The notes under the pieces: model-generated
Databases searched by the model: none
What the model was told of the DNA's origin: nothing
Seen by the model: only the letters and a program-made list of their open reading frames with translations
Translations under genes and position numbers: made by a program
Part shown: positions 16,986 to 26,266 of the stretch, piece by piece
How the letters are laid out: every line of letters starts with the position of its first letter
Numbering within the stretch: position 1 is the first letter of the stretch
NCBI RefSeq assembly: GCF_030159095.1
Contig: NZ_BRXS01000005.1
Span: forward strand, 310,001 to 374,000
Length of the DNA stretch: 64,000 nt
From: Roseisolibacter agri
Lineage (GTDB): Bacteria > Gemmatimonadota > Gemmatimonadetes > Gemmatimonadales > Gemmatimonadaceae
Direction of reading: 5' to 3'

Positions 16986-19301
16986 ATGGAGGGGCGCCCG
17001 CCGGTCGCGGGACGCATGGCGCAGGTCCACGCGGCAGCGAGTCCGATGGCCGGAAGCATGACCGCCAACGGGGGCACCGTGATCGCCGATCCGGGCGAGG
17101 CGGTCTTCGCCGCGCCGGGCGAGATGGCCGCCCGCTGTCGCGAGATCGACTGGGCCGCGACGCCGCTCGGCCCCGTGGAGCGGTGGTCGACGAGCCTGCG
17201 CACCACCGTCGGCCTCGTGCTGAGCTCGCGCCAGCCCATGTTCCTCTGGTGGGGCCCCAAGCTCGTCCAGTTCCACAACGACGCCTACCGCCCCAGCCTC
17301 GGCACCGGCGGGCGCGCGGACCGCGCGCTGGGCGCGTGCGGACGGGAGTTCTGGACGGACATCTGGCCCGTCATCGGCCCGCAGATCGAGCAGGTCATGA
17401 CCACCGGCGTCCCCGTGTGGCACGAGGACCTGTACCTCCCCATCGAGCGCAACGGGCGGCTCGAGGACGTGTGGTGGACGTACAGCTACAGCGCCGTGCG
17501 CGACGACGACGGTCGCATCGCGGGGACGCTGGTGGTCTGCATGGAGACGACCGAGCGCGTGCTGACCGAGCGGCGCCTGAAGGAGTCCGCGGCGACGCTG
17601 GAGGAGCGCACCACCGCGGTCGAGCGCGCGCTCGCCGAGACCGCGCTCGCGGAGAGCCACCTGCGCGACGTCTTCTCGCAGGCGCCGGTGGGCGTGGCCG
17701 TGCTCACGGGGCCGTCGCTCGTCTACGAGATCGCCAACGCGCGCTACGCGGAGTCGATGGGCGGCGGGCGCCCGCTGATCGGCGTCCCGGTGCGCACGGC
17801 GTTTCCCGAGGTCGCGGGGCAGGGCTACTTCGAGCTGCTCGACGAGGTGCTCGCGACGGGCACGCCCGTATCGCTGCCCGAGAGCCGCGTGCTGCTGGAC
17901 CGCGACCGCGACGGCGTCGTCGAGGAGTACTTCTTCGACCTGCGCTTCGAGGCGCTGCGCGATCCGGCCGGCCGGCCGTACGCGGTCGTCATCATCGCGG
18001 CGGAGGTCACGGAGCAGGTGCGCGCGCGCCGCCGCACGGAGCTGCTGCAGGAGCTGACCGTGGCGCTCTCCGCGACGCTGAGCGCGGAGCAGGTGGCCGC
18101 CGTGATGCTGGAGCGCGGGCTCCCTGCCTTCGGCGCGGCGGGCGGCGGCGTCGTGCTGCGCATCGATCGCGCGTCGGACGACACGCCGGCCGAGCTGCAG
18201 GTGCTGCAGATGATCGGCTTCGAGGTCGATGCGTCGGTGGGCCGCTCCCGCTATCCGCTGCGTCCCGGGTCGCCCGGCACCGACGCGGTTCTCGCGGGCC
18301 GTCCGCTGCTGCTGGGCGACCGCGCGGCGTGGGAGGCGCGCTACCCGGGCCTGTGGCCGACGATGGAGGCGGGCGGCTTCGAGGCGTACGGCGCCATCCC
18401 GCTGCGCTTCGAGGAGCGCGTGATCGGCGTGCTGACCGTGTACTTCGTGGGCCCGCGCACCTTCGCCGACGAGGACGTCGCGCTGCTGTCGGCGTTCGGC
18501 GAGCAGTGCGCGCAGGCGCTGGAGCGCGCGCGCCTCTACACGGTCGCGGAGTCCGCGCGCGACGACGCCGAGCGGGCGCGCGCCGCGGCGGAGGAGGCGA
18601 ACCGCGCGAAGAGCGCGTTCCTGGCGACGATGTCGCACGAGCTGCGCACGCCGCTGAACGCGATCGGGGGCTACGCGGAGCTGATCGAGCTGGGGATTCG
18701 CGGGGCGGTGACGGAGGAGCAGCGCGCCGACCTCGCGCGCATCCAGGCCAGCCAGCGCCACCTGCTGGGCCTCATCAACGACGTGCTGAACTACGCGAAG
18801 CTCGAGACGGGCGCGGTGCGCTACGACCTCGAGGCGGTGCCGGTGGACGAGGCGCTGCGCGCGGCGCAGGAGCTGGTGATCCCGCAGGCGCGCGCGAAGG
18901 GGCTGACGCTGACGGTGGACGCCGGCGCGCCGGCGCCGCGCGTGCGGGCCGACGCGGAGAAGCTGCGGCAGATCCTCGCCAACCTGCTCTCGAACGCGGT
19001 GAAGTTCACGCCGGCCGGCGGGACCATCGCGCTGTGCGCCCGCGCGGAGGGCGACGCCGCCGGCGCGGCGGTGCGCGTGCGCGTGCGCGACACCGGCATC
19101 GGCATCCCGGCGGATCGCCTGGACGCGATCTTCGAGCCCTTCGTGCAGGTCCGCAGCGACCTGACGCGCACCGCGGAGGGCACGGGGCTGGGGCTGGCGA
19201 TCAGCCGCGACCTGGCGCGCGGGATGGGCGGCGACCTGACGGCGGAGAGCGCGCCGGGGGCGGGGAGCACCTTCACGCTCACGCTGCCGGCGGCTCGGTG
19301 A
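16986..19301 (+). CDS. PAS-PAS-GAF sensor histidine kinase
   Basis: 771 residues from ATG 16986; in-frame ATGs at 17016, 17046 and 17058 are equally possible because no strong Shine-Dalgarno decides. The order is a PAS domain with the motif REIDWAATPLGPVERWS (residues ~45-190), a second PAS (~230-345), a GAF domain (~360-515), HisKA with H551 in ATMSHELRTPLNAIGG, and HATPase_c with NLLSNAVKF, DTGIGI and GTGLGLAI. There is no membrane segment, so it is a cytoplasmic sensor. From the HisKA on it is a close paralogue of the kinase at 12023-14791, down to the DNA beyond the stop. The cognate regulator is not adjacent. Confidence 0.9.
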   Translation: MEGRPPVAGRMAQVHAAASPMAGSMTANGGTVIADPGEAVFAAPGEMAARCREIDWAATPLGPVERWSTSLRTTVGLVLSSRQPMFLWWGPKLVQFHNDAYRPSLGTGGRADRALGACGREFWTDIWPVIGPQIEQVMTTGVPVWHEDLYLPIERNGRLEDVWWTYSYSAVRDDDGRIAGTLVVCMETTERVLTERRLKESAATLEERTTAVERALAETALAESHLRDVFSQAPVGVAVLTGPSLVYEIANARYAESMGGGRPLIGVPVRTAFPEVAGQGYFELLDEVLATGTPVSLPESRVLLDRDRDGVVEEYFFDLRFEALRDPAGRPYAVVIIAAEVTEQVRARRRTELLQELTVALSATLSAEQVAAVMLERGLPAFGAAGGGVVLRIDRASDDTPAELQVLQMIGFEVDASVGRSRYPLRPGSPGTDAVLAGRPLLLGDRAAWEARYPGLWPTMEAGGFEAYGAIPLRFEERVIGVLTVYFVGPRTFADEDVALLSAFGEQCAQALERARLYTVAESARDDAERARAAAEEANRAKSAFLATMSHELRTPLNAIGGYAELIELGIRGAVTEEQRADLARIQASQRHLLGLINDVLNYAKLETGAVRYDLEAVPVDEALRAAQELVIPQARAKGLTLTVDAGAPAPRVRADAEKLRQILANLLSNAVKFTPAGGTIALCARAEGDAAGAAVRVRVRDTGIGIPADRLDAIFEPFVQVRSDLTRTAEGTGLGLAISRDLARGMGGDLTAESAPGAGSTFTLTLPAAR

Positions 19302-19305
19302 TGCT

Positions 19306-19483
19306 GCGCGCCGGGCCCGAACGGCGAACGGCGTTTGCAGGGATGAAGTTCGGATAGGATCCGATAAGAGCGGATGGCTCCGCGTGGCGGCGAGACACCT
19401 CGCGCTCCGCCGGAGCCATCCGTCGTTATCAGATCTTCTCGGACTCACATCCTTGCCGTCGTTGCCGTTCGGGTCCGGCGCGC
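19306..19483. repeat. palindromic element 4, paralogue of element 3
   Basis: Starts 4 bases after the kinase stop with GCGCGCCGGGCCCGAACGGC, and ends with GCCGTTCGGGTCCGGCGCGC (19464-19483). Between them are arms with GCAGGGATGAA, CGGATGGCTCC, GGAGCCATCCGTCGTTATCA and CATCCTTGC. The arms are more diverged from each other than in element 3, but the same sequence family and the same position after a kinase stop are plain. Confidence 0.82.
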
Positions 19484-19494
19484 CGCGCGCTCGA

Positions 19495-19590
19495 TCAGGG
19501 CTTCGCCGCCGCCTCGCGCGTCAGCGTGAAGTCGTGCTCCAGCCCGATCGTGTCCGCGACGCGGAGCACCATCGAGGTGAAGCGCGTCCA
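19495..19590 (-). pseudogene. yceI 3'-end remnant
   Basis: From the stop codon (complement 19495-19497) the sequence repeats the 3' end of the intact yceI at 14979 almost base for base for about 75 bases, encoding LTREAAAKP and the strand before it. It then lacks about 35 bases, resumes homology at GGTGAAGCGCGT (about 19577-19588) and dies out. There is no start, signal peptide or upstream domain. It is the end of a duplicated block that also includes the kinase 3' end and palindromic element 4. Confidence 0.82.
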
Positions 19591-19805
19591 TGGCGTCACG
19601 CGGGCGGCACTTCGGGCGCACGGCGTGACACCCCGTGCACGCCGCGTGACGATCCCGCGCTCAAGTTCTCGCAGAAAGTGGTGCGGGAGCGCTCAAGTCG
19701 GCGAACATGAACGTCGATACATGACAGTGAGGGAAGAAACCAAGGGCGGCACCGACGACGATGCGGCCCACTCCCCCTCCAATACACCCTCCTGTCATCG
19801 ATCCC
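19591..19805. other. gene-free stretch before the 19806 lipoprotein gene
   Basis: 215 bases of lower GC than the flanks, with no reading frame that looks coding. No clear palindrome or consensus promoter was seen, though it must contain the promoter of the following gene. The left part may be decayed yceI sequence. Confidence 0.4.
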
Positions 19806-20471
19806 ATGTCGCGTACCGCCATCGTTCGCCGCGCCGCTCTGACCGCGAGCCTCACCCTGCTGGGCGGGCTGGTCACCGCGTGCGCCGACGCGCCGGGCAC
19901 GGCGCCCGTGACCGCCGAGTCGACGCTCGCGCCCCGCGAGGTCACCAGCCGTGCGACGCTGATCGGCACCGCCGGCGACACGACGCTGCACCAGTTCACG
20001 TACTCGCCGTCGGCCGCGCAGACGGAGCGCATCGGCGCGCACGAGATCCGCTTCCCGGCCGGCGCCGTCTGCGACCCGTCGACGTCGAGCTACGGCCCCG
20101 GCACGTGGGACGCGCCGTGCACGCCGCTCGCGAGCGCGATCACCTTCACGGTGCGCACCTGGACGGACGCCGCGGGCCACCCGCGCGTGCGCTTCAGCCC
20201 CGACGTCCGCTTCGTGCCGACGCAGACCGTGACGCTCTACCTCTACGACAAGGCGACGGCGCTCGACAAGAAGTACCAGGCGTTCTGGTGCCCGACCGGC
20301 AGCCGCACGTGCATCAACGAGTCGCTCGCCGATCCGAGCGTGCGGACGCAGCGCGATCCGGGCACGTTCTACCTCTACGGCCGCATCAAGCACTTCAGCG
20401 GCTACAACGTGGTGGTGGACCGCAGCGGCGATGAGACCGCGCCGAGCGACGACACCAGCTTCGGGATGTGA
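19806..20471 (+). CDS. lipoprotein of unknown function
   Basis: 221 residues from ATG 19806. A basic start, hydrophobic segment LTASLTLLGGLVTAC and a lipobox (VTAC) indicate a lipidated envelope protein. The mature part is beta-rich, with two Cys pairs (CDPSTSSYGPGTWDAPC and CPTGSRTC) that could form disulfides, and a run TVTLYLYDKATALDKKY typical of beta-sandwich folds. I do not recognise the family. It converges on the next gene across a strong hairpin. Confidence 0.7.
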   Translation: MSRTAIVRRAALTASLTLLGGLVTACADAPGTAPVTAESTLAPREVTSRATLIGTAGDTTLHQFTYSPSAAQTERIGAHEIRFPAGAVCDPSTSSYGPGTWDAPCTPLASAITFTVRTWTDAAGHPRVRFSPDVRFVPTQTVTLYLYDKATALDKKYQAFWCPTGSRTCINESLADPSVRTQRDPGTFYLYGRIKHFSGYNVVVDRSGDETAPSDDTSFGM

Positions 20472-20544
20472 GCAGGGCGCGGCACGACGTGGCACGACGC
20501 TGGAGGGCGCCCGCCGTCGGGGGGCGGACGGGCGCGACGCGAGA

Positions 20545-20583
20545 CACGAACGGGGGCGGCCACGGTGGCCGTCCCCGTTCGTG
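20545..20583. terminator. bidirectional hairpin terminator
   Basis: CACGAACGGGG..GGCCAC at 20545-20563 pairs with GGTGGCC..CCCCGTTCGTG at 20564-20583 over about 18 bp with one mismatch and a tiny loop. It sits between convergent stops at 20471 and 20589. Confidence 0.75.
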
Positions 20584-20588
20584 CGTCA

Positions 20589-21311
20589 TCACGGGTCGAA
20601 CGCGGCGAACGTCGCCCGCAGCGCGGCGCGGTGGCGCGCGACGGTCGCACGCTCGGGCGGCGCGAGGCGCGCGGCGCCATCGTCGCCGATGACCGCCGCG
20701 TGCAGCGCGTCGTGCAGCGCGCGCAGCGCCGCCGGCGACAGCGCGCCGTCCGCGTGCGCGAGCGCGATCGAGTCCAGCCGCGCCCCGAACTCCACGGTGC
20801 GTCCCGTCGTGCGCATGGTCGCGCGGCTCGCGCCCGACCAGCCGAGCCGGCGCAGCTCCGCGTTGGCGGCGGCGCGGCGGCGCACGAACCACTCCTGCGG
20901 CGGCGCCTGCCGCTCGCAGTCGTTGCCGCGCGCGGTGACCGTGCGCGACGCCGCCTGCATCTGCGCGGTGATCGCGTCCACGCGGCGCTTCGCGGCCTGG
21001 TCGCCGTTCACGGCGGCCTGCATCAGCCGCTCGAACGAGTCGATCGGGACGCCGGCCGCGGTGCCGGGCTGGATGACCGACCGCTCGTCGCCGCGGCAGG
21101 CGCGCACGGAGTCGCTGCGCTGCACGGCGACGTCGCGCGTCACCGCGCGGACCAACCCGCGCAGCCGCACGTGCTCGGCCGCCGTCGGCTCGAAGGCGCG
21201 CAGGAAGGCGGTGACGCTCGCCTCCGTGAGGATGGGCGCGCGCTGCGCGTGGGCGGCGGAGGGCGCGAGCGCGAGCAGCGCGACGAGCACGTGGGGTGTG
21301 AGCGATCGCAT
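20589..21311 (-). CDS. secreted helical protein of unknown function
   Basis: 240 residues with a signal peptide (LVALLALAPSAAHA followed by QRAP). The mature part is mostly helical and Ala/Arg-rich, with two cysteines (RACRGDE, GNDCERQ) and no recognisable catalytic motif. Repeated stretches of the sort ALRALHDALHAAV suggest amphipathic helices. The family is not recognised. It lies downstream of the MATE gene on the same strand, with a 33-base gap, and could be cotranscribed with it. Confidence 0.65.
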   Translation of the reverse strand: MRSLTPHVLVALLALAPSAAHAQRAPILTEASVTAFLRAFEPTAAEHVRLRGLVRAVTRDVAVQRSDSVRACRGDERSVIQPGTAAGVPIDSFERLMQAAVNGDQAAKRRVDAITAQMQAASRTVTARGNDCERQAPPQEWFVRRRAAANAELRRLGWSGASRATMRTTGRTVEFGARLDSIALAHADGALSPAALRALHDALHAAVIGDDGAARLAPPERATVARHRAALRATFAAFDP

Positions 21312-21344
21312 GCCGTACCTCCGGAGCTCATCAGGGTCAGGCGG

Positions 21345-22736
21345 TCAGCCGCCCGCGACCTCCACCGCCGCGGCGGGACCGACCGCCGGCGTCGCCGCGC
21401 CAGGCGTGAGCTTCCGCGCGAACTCGCGCCGCAGCAGCCAGAGGCTGAGCGCGAGCTGCACGTAGACCGTGGCCATCGCGAGGTACCAGACCCACGTGAG
21501 GCGGAAGCCGGGCAGGCGCGAGAGCAGCAGCGCGGGCCCGATCACCAGCGACATGCGCACCGCCGACGCCACCAGCGACGGGATCGTGTTGCCCATCGCC
21601 TGGAACGTGCTGCCCGCGACGAAGATCAGCCCCGACGCGACGTAGTTCCACGAGATGATGCGCAGGTAGTCGGCGCCGACGGCGACCACCGCGTCGTCGC
21701 CGGTGAAGGCGCGCACCATCGCCTCGGGCGCCACGTGCGACAGCAGCGCGAAGAGCGCCATCACCACGGTCGCCAGCAGCGCCGCGTCCTTGAAGGTGGC
21801 GCGCACGCGGTCGGCCATCCGTGCGCCGAAGTTCTGCCCCGCCACCGGCGCCACGGCGAACCCCAGCGCGACGACCGGCATGAAGCCCGCCTGGATCACG
21901 CGCATCCCGATGCCGAAGCCCGCCTGCGCCGCCGCGCCGAACGGGCGCGCGACCGTGTAGACGACGACCTGGTAGAGCGCCATCATCGCGAACTCGAAGC
22001 CGGCCGGCAGCCCGATCGCGAGCATGCGGCGCCACTGCGCGACGTCCGGCCGCCACTCCGCGCGCGCGAAGTGCAGGAACGCGTCGGCCGGGCGGAAGTA
22101 GGTCGCCATCCACGCCAGCCCGACGACGATCGCGACGAGCGAGGAGATCGCCGCGCCCGCGACGCCGAACGCGCGCCCCGTCCCCCAGCCGAAGATGAGG
22201 AACGGCGCGAGGATCATGTTGAGGACGACGCTCGCGGTCGACACGATCATCGTCGGGCGGAAGTTGCCGGTCGCGCGCAGCGCCGCGCCCATCGCGCCGA
22301 GCGGGAACTGGAGCGCCATCGCGGGAACGAACCAGCGCAGGTAGGCGGCGGCCACCGCGGCGGTCGCCGGGTCGGCGCCCATCGCGCGCGTGTACGGCCC
22401 GAGCAGCGCGAGCCCCGCCACCAGGAACGCCGCGCCGGCGACGCACGACAGCACCATCGACTGGTTGAAGAGGTGCCGCGCCTCGGGCTGGTCGCGCCGC
22501 CCGACCGCGTGCGAGACGACCGTCGTCGTCCCCACGCCGAGCACCTGGCCGACCGCGAGCACGACGAAGGAGAGGTTGCCGGCGATGGCGACGCCGGCGA
22601 CCGCCTCGGTGCCGAGCCGGCCGACCCAGTACAGGTCGATCAGGAAGTACAGCGTCTGGAAGACCATCATCACGAGCATGAAGCTCGTGGTCTTCAGCAG
22701 GTGCCGGGTGATGGAGCCCGTGGTGAGATCCTGCAC
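21345..22736 (-). CDS. MATE family multidrug efflux transporter
   Basis: 463 residues with 12 predicted membrane helices arranged as two related halves. The N terminus (TTGSITRHLLKTTSFMLVMM) and the helix FLIDLYWVGRLG are characteristic of bacterial NorM/DinF-type MATE proteins, which export cationic drugs or metabolites using Na+ or H+ gradients. It is full length for the family. It diverges from the large repeat protein at 22952; the region between is about 215 bases and GC-rich, with no obvious operator. Confidence 0.9.
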   Translation of the reverse strand: MQDLTTGSITRHLLKTTSFMLVMMVFQTLYFLIDLYWVGRLGTEAVAGVAIAGNLSFVVLAVGQVLGVGTTTVVSHAVGRRDQPEARHLFNQSMVLSCVAGAAFLVAGLALLGPYTRAMGADPATAAVAAAYLRWFVPAMALQFPLGAMGAALRATGNFRPTMIVSTASVVLNMILAPFLIFGWGTGRAFGVAGAAISSLVAIVVGLAWMATYFRPADAFLHFARAEWRPDVAQWRRMLAIGLPAGFEFAMMALYQVVVYTVARPFGAAAQAGFGIGMRVIQAGFMPVVALGFAVAPVAGQNFGARMADRVRATFKDAALLATVVMALFALLSHVAPEAMVRAFTGDDAVVAVGADYLRIISWNYVASGLIFVAGSTFQAMGNTIPSLVASAVRMSLVIGPALLLSRLPGFRLTWVWYLAMATVYVQLALSLWLLRREFARKLTPGAATPAVGPAAAVEVAGG

Positions 22737-22951
22737 GGTGGGCGCGGGGCGGGGGGAGGAGCGCGGCGGGGAGGAGGGGCGCCCTACCTTAGCGCCACGG
22801 GGCCCACCGCACCACGAGGGGCCGCCTTCATGACGTTTCCGCGCAACTGCGGTCGACGACTGCAGCAGGCCATCCGAGGGGTCGAGACTGACCGGCCATG
22901 CGCGTGGGCGGATCCGCCCGGGCGGTCGTCGTGTCTCCCTCGAGAGGTCGT

Positions 22952-25900
22952 ATGCGTGGTGCGTTGGCGGGTGTGGTCGGGCGCGGGGTCGGGCGGCGCA
23001 CCTGGCGGTGGATGGCGATGCTGGTGGCGCTGGTGGCGCTGGTGGGCGCGGCGGGCGAGCTGCGCGCCCAGAACCTGGTGAGCGTGCCGCTCCCCAACGG
23101 CTTCATCGGGACGCGCGCCTCCTCCGCCGGCTCGGCCGAGAGCGTCAAGACGTTCGCGACCCTCGGGATCGCGCGCCTCTTCTTCATCCAGAGCTCGTCG
23201 ACGAACCAGTTCGAGCTCCAGGGGAACGACATCCCGGGCACGCTGCGGATCGTGCGCACGAACGGCACGACGCTCGACATCCCGGCCTCCGCCAACTGGC
23301 GGATGAACACCGGCAGCACGACGGACCTGATCGGCATCCTGCCGCGCCCCGCGAGCCCGATCACGTTCGCGTACTCGGGCGGCTCGATCCAGATCACGAA
23401 CGGCGACAGCCCCGGCGGCACCAGCATCGGCGGCTACGTCGCGGGCTACACGGGCACGCTGGCGACCGACGGCTCGAACCAGAGCGGCAACGCCGCGCAG
23501 TCGCAGCTGCTGAACGGCCTGAACGCCTACCTCGCCACCGTCGTCAGCTCGCGCCCCGCGGGCCCGGTGACCGTGACGGCGCAGACGACCACCAGCACGA
23601 CGCCGACGATCGCCGGCACCGCCACGGTCGCCGCGGGCGAGGCGCTGTCGGTGGTGCTCGACGGCGTCCAGTACACCACCACCTCGACGCCGGCCGTGGT
23701 GCGCAGCGGGACCAGCTGGTCGCTCGCGCTCACCACGCCGCTCGCGCTGGGCACCTACTCCGTCACCGCGACGATCACGGACGCGGACGGCTTCACGCTC
23801 AGCGACGCGACGTCGGCCGAGCTGGTGATCGCCAGCGCGAGCAGCACCGTCACGATCGGCGGCAGCTTCACCGCGAGCGACCGCGCGTACGACGGCACCA
23901 CGGTCGCCACCGGCACGACCGGAGCGCTGACGCTCGCGGGCGTGAACGGCGGCCATCAGGTCACCATCGCGTCGGCGACGTTCGCGTTCCAGTCGGCGGC
24001 GGTCGGCACGGGCAGGACGGTGACGATCACGAACGTCACCCTCGGCGGCACCAACGCGGCGTCGTACACGGTGAACCTCGCCGGCGCGCCGACGGCCGCC
24101 GCGGCCATCACCGCGCGGCCCGTCACCATCGGCGGCATGTTCACCGCGGCGAGCAGGGCGTTCGACGGCACGACCGCCGCGACCATCGCGACGAACGCGC
24201 TCACCGTGCTGGGCGCCGTCGGCGGCGACGCGCTCTCGCTCACGGGCGTGACGGCGGCCTTCGCCAACGCGGCCGTCGGGACGGCGAAGCCGGTCGCGAT
24301 CACCGCGGCGACGCTCGCGGGCGCCGCGGCCTCCAACTATGCGCTGAACGTCGCGGGCGCGCCGACGACGACCGCCGACATCACGAGCGGCGTCATCGTC
24401 GTCGTTCCGCCGATCGTGCCGCCTGTCGTGCCCGCGACCGGCACGGTCACGATCGCCGGCGGCATCACCGCGCACGACCGCGTCTACGACGGCACGACCG
24501 CGGCGACGGGCAACACGTCCGGGCTCTCGCTCGTCGGCGTGGGCCCCTGCCAGCAGGTGACGATCGCGTCGGTCACGCTCGGCTTCCAGTCGGCCGGCGC
24601 GGGCACCGGCAGGACGGTGGTCATCACCAACGTCACGCTCGGCGGCGCCGACGCGGGCGCGTACACGGTGGACCTCACGGGCGCGCCCACGACGACCGCG
24701 AGCATCACGGCGCGCCCGGTCACCATCGGCGGCACGTTCACGGCCGCCAGCAAGCCGTTCGACGGCAACGCGACCGCGACCATCGCCGGCAGCGCGCTGA
24801 CGCTCGTCGGCGTGGTGGGTGGCGACGCGGTGACGCTGGCGGGCGTGACCGCGGCCTTCGGCGATCCGCTCACGGGCAACGGCAAGCCGGTGTCGATCAC
24901 GGGCGCGACGCTCGCCGGCGCGGCCGCGGGCAACTACACGCTGAGCCTCGCCGGCGCGCCAACCAGCACGGCGAGCATCACGTCGCGGCTCCTCACCATC
25001 GGCGGCTCGTTCGCGGTCGCCGACAAGGTGCACGACGGCACGACCGACGCCACCATCACCCGCAACGACCTGCGGCTGGTCGGCGCGCAGCCCGGCGACG
25101 AGGTCGCGCTGACGTGGGCCAATGCAGCGTTCGCGGACGCGGCGGTCGGCGCGGGCAAGCGCGTGACGCTGCGCGCGGTCGGCCTCACCGGCGCGGCGGC
25201 GTCGACGTACACGCTGGTGATGACCGGCGCGCCCACGACCACGGCGAGCATCGTCGCCGCCGCGCCGCCGTCGGCGCCGCGCAACGTCGCCGCGGCGCCG
25301 GGAGCGGGCAGCCTCGCGATCACCTGGTCGGCGCCCGAGACCGTCGGCTGCCGCGCGATCACGGGCTACGTGGTCGAGGGGAGCATGGACGGCGGCCGCA
25401 GCTGGACGCAGCTCGCGGCCACGGGCGCGGCGCCCACCGCGGCGACGGTGCAGGGGCTGACGAACAACCGCGCGTACCTCGTGCGGGTGGCGGCGGTGAA
25501 CCCGTGCGGCACGAGCGCGTTCACGTCGGCGGCCGGCCCGTTCGTCCCGGTCGCGCCGATGCCCACGCCTACCACTCCGCTCGCGACGATCGCGGAGGTG
25601 GTGCAGGACACGATCGTGCGCGTGCGCGACGGCGGCTTCACGCTGCGCCTGCGCGCGGCGGACGAATCGGGCGCCGCACTCCCGGTGGACTCGTCGCGCA
25701 CGCTGCAGCTGGAGCACGGCGGCCGCGCGACCGCGGACGGCAGCGGCTTCGCGCCGAGCACCTGGGTCACGCTCTACCTGATCGGACGCGGCACCGCGCC
25801 GTCGCTCCTCGGCACCGTGCCCGTCGCGACCGACGGCACGTTCGCGGCCGCGGTGCCCGTCGCGGCCACGCTGCCCGAAGGCGCCTACACGCTGCAGGTG

Positions 25901-26266
25901 AACGGCATCGACCCCGCGTCGGCCCCGCGCTCGGTCGCGCTGGCCGTGGAGGTCGTGCCGCCGCCGCCGGACCTCGACCTCACGGCGACGCCCGATCGGG
26001 CGACGCCCGCCGTCGGCGACACGATCACGATCACGCTCACCGTCACCAACCACGGTCGCGGTCCGGCGATCGACGTCGTCATCCCGCGCGCGTTCACGGA
26101 GCCGGGCTTCACCGTCGTCCGCACCACGCCCGTCGAGGGCACGTACCGCGCGCCCACGCAGGAGTGGTCGATCGCGCGCATCGAGCCGGGCGCGCACGCG
26201 CGGCTGCTGCTCACCGCCGTCGTCGTTCCGCCCACCGCCCCGGCCGCGCCGCGGACCGCGCCATGA
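22952..26266 (+). CDS. large secreted repeat protein (YDG repeats, FN3, DUF11)
   Basis: 1104 residues from ATG 22952, which has AGAGG upstream and begins a long signal peptide (MLVALVALVGAAGELRAQ). Order: an unrecognised N-terminal domain (to ~200), an Ig-like segment (~205-295), five YDG repeats of about 91 residues (~300-770, encoded at 23849-25261), a fibronectin III domain beginning PSAPRNVAA, a spacer, and a C-terminal DUF11/CARDB-like domain (DLDLTATPDRATPAVGDTIT). YDG repeats occur in bacterial surface adhesins and filamentous exoproteins. No sorting signal or membrane anchor is visible at the C terminus. Its stop overlaps the next lipoprotein gene by four bases. It is likely an extracellular or surface adhesin; ligand unknown. 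Confidence 0.82.
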   Translation: MRGALAGVVGRGVGRRTWRWMAMLVALVALVGAAGELRAQNLVSVPLPNGFIGTRASSAGSAESVKTFATLGIARLFFIQSSSTNQFELQGNDIPGTLRIVRTNGTTLDIPASANWRMNTGSTTDLIGILPRPASPITFAYSGGSIQITNGDSPGGTSIGGYVAGYTGTLATDGSNQSGNAAQSQLLNGLNAYLATVVSSRPAGPVTVTAQTTTSTTPTIAGTATVAAGEALSVVLDGVQYTTTSTPAVVRSGTSWSLALTTPLALGTYSVTATITDADGFTLSDATSAELVIASASSTVTIGGSFTASDRAYDGTTVATGTTGALTLAGVNGGHQVTIASATFAFQSAAVGTGRTVTITNVTLGGTNAASYTVNLAGAPTAAAAITARPVTIGGMFTAASRAFDGTTAATIATNALTVLGAVGGDALSLTGVTAAFANAAVGTAKPVAITAATLAGAAASNYALNVAGAPTTTADITSGVIVVVPPIVPPVVPATGTVTIAGGITAHDRVYDGTTAATGNTSGLSLVGVGPCQQVTIASVTLGFQSAGAGTGRTVVITNVTLGGADAGAYTVDLTGAPTTTASITARPVTIGGTFTAASKPFDGNATATIAGSALTLVGVVGGDAVTLAGVTAAFGDPLTGNGKPVSITGATLAGAAAGNYTLSLAGAPTSTASITSRLLTIGGSFAVADKVHDGTTDATITRNDLRLVGAQPGDEVALTWANAAFADAAVGAGKRVTLRAVGLTGAAASTYTLVMTGAPTTTASIVAAAPPSAPRNVAAAPGAGSLAITWSAPETVGCRAITGYVVEGSMDGGRSWTQLAATGAAPTAATVQGLTNNRAYLVRVAAVNPCGTSAFTSAAGPFVPVAPMPTPTTPLATIAEVVQDTIVRVRDGGFTLRLRAADESGAALPVDSSRTLQLEHGGRATADGSGFAPSTWVTLYLIGRGTAPSLLGTVPVATDGTFAAAVPVAATLPEGAYTLQVNGIDPASAPRSVALAVEVVPPPPDLDLTATPDRATPAVGDTITITLTVTNHGRGPAIDVVIPRAFTEPGFTVVRTTPVEGTYRAPTQEWSIARIEPGAHARLLLTAVVVPPTAPAAPRTAP
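23849..25261 (+). repeat. five YDG-domain repeats, 273-base period
   Basis: Copies start at 23849, 24122, 24446, 24719 and 24992, each about 270-273 bases. A 54-base linker rich in Val, Ile and Pro separates copies 2 and 3. Each copy opens (V/L)TI(G/A)GXXTAXX and holds (Y/F/H)DG. Copy 1 resembles copy 3 (both contain FQSA, GTGRTV and TNVTLGG), and copy 2 resembles copy 4 (both contain GGDA, TAAF and GKPV/AKPV). This implies duplication of a two-repeat unit. Confidence 0.9.

Noticed and set aside
14856-19301. A single 1481-residue rightward reading frame
   Set aside because: It runs through element 3 and antisense to yceI and only becomes protein-like from about 16986. High GC removes stop codons; the real gene starts there.
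22784-26197. A 1137-residue leftward frame opposite the YDG gene
   Set aside because: Composition is Arg/Ala/Gly-rich without domains, the usual shadow of a repeat gene in GC-rich DNA.
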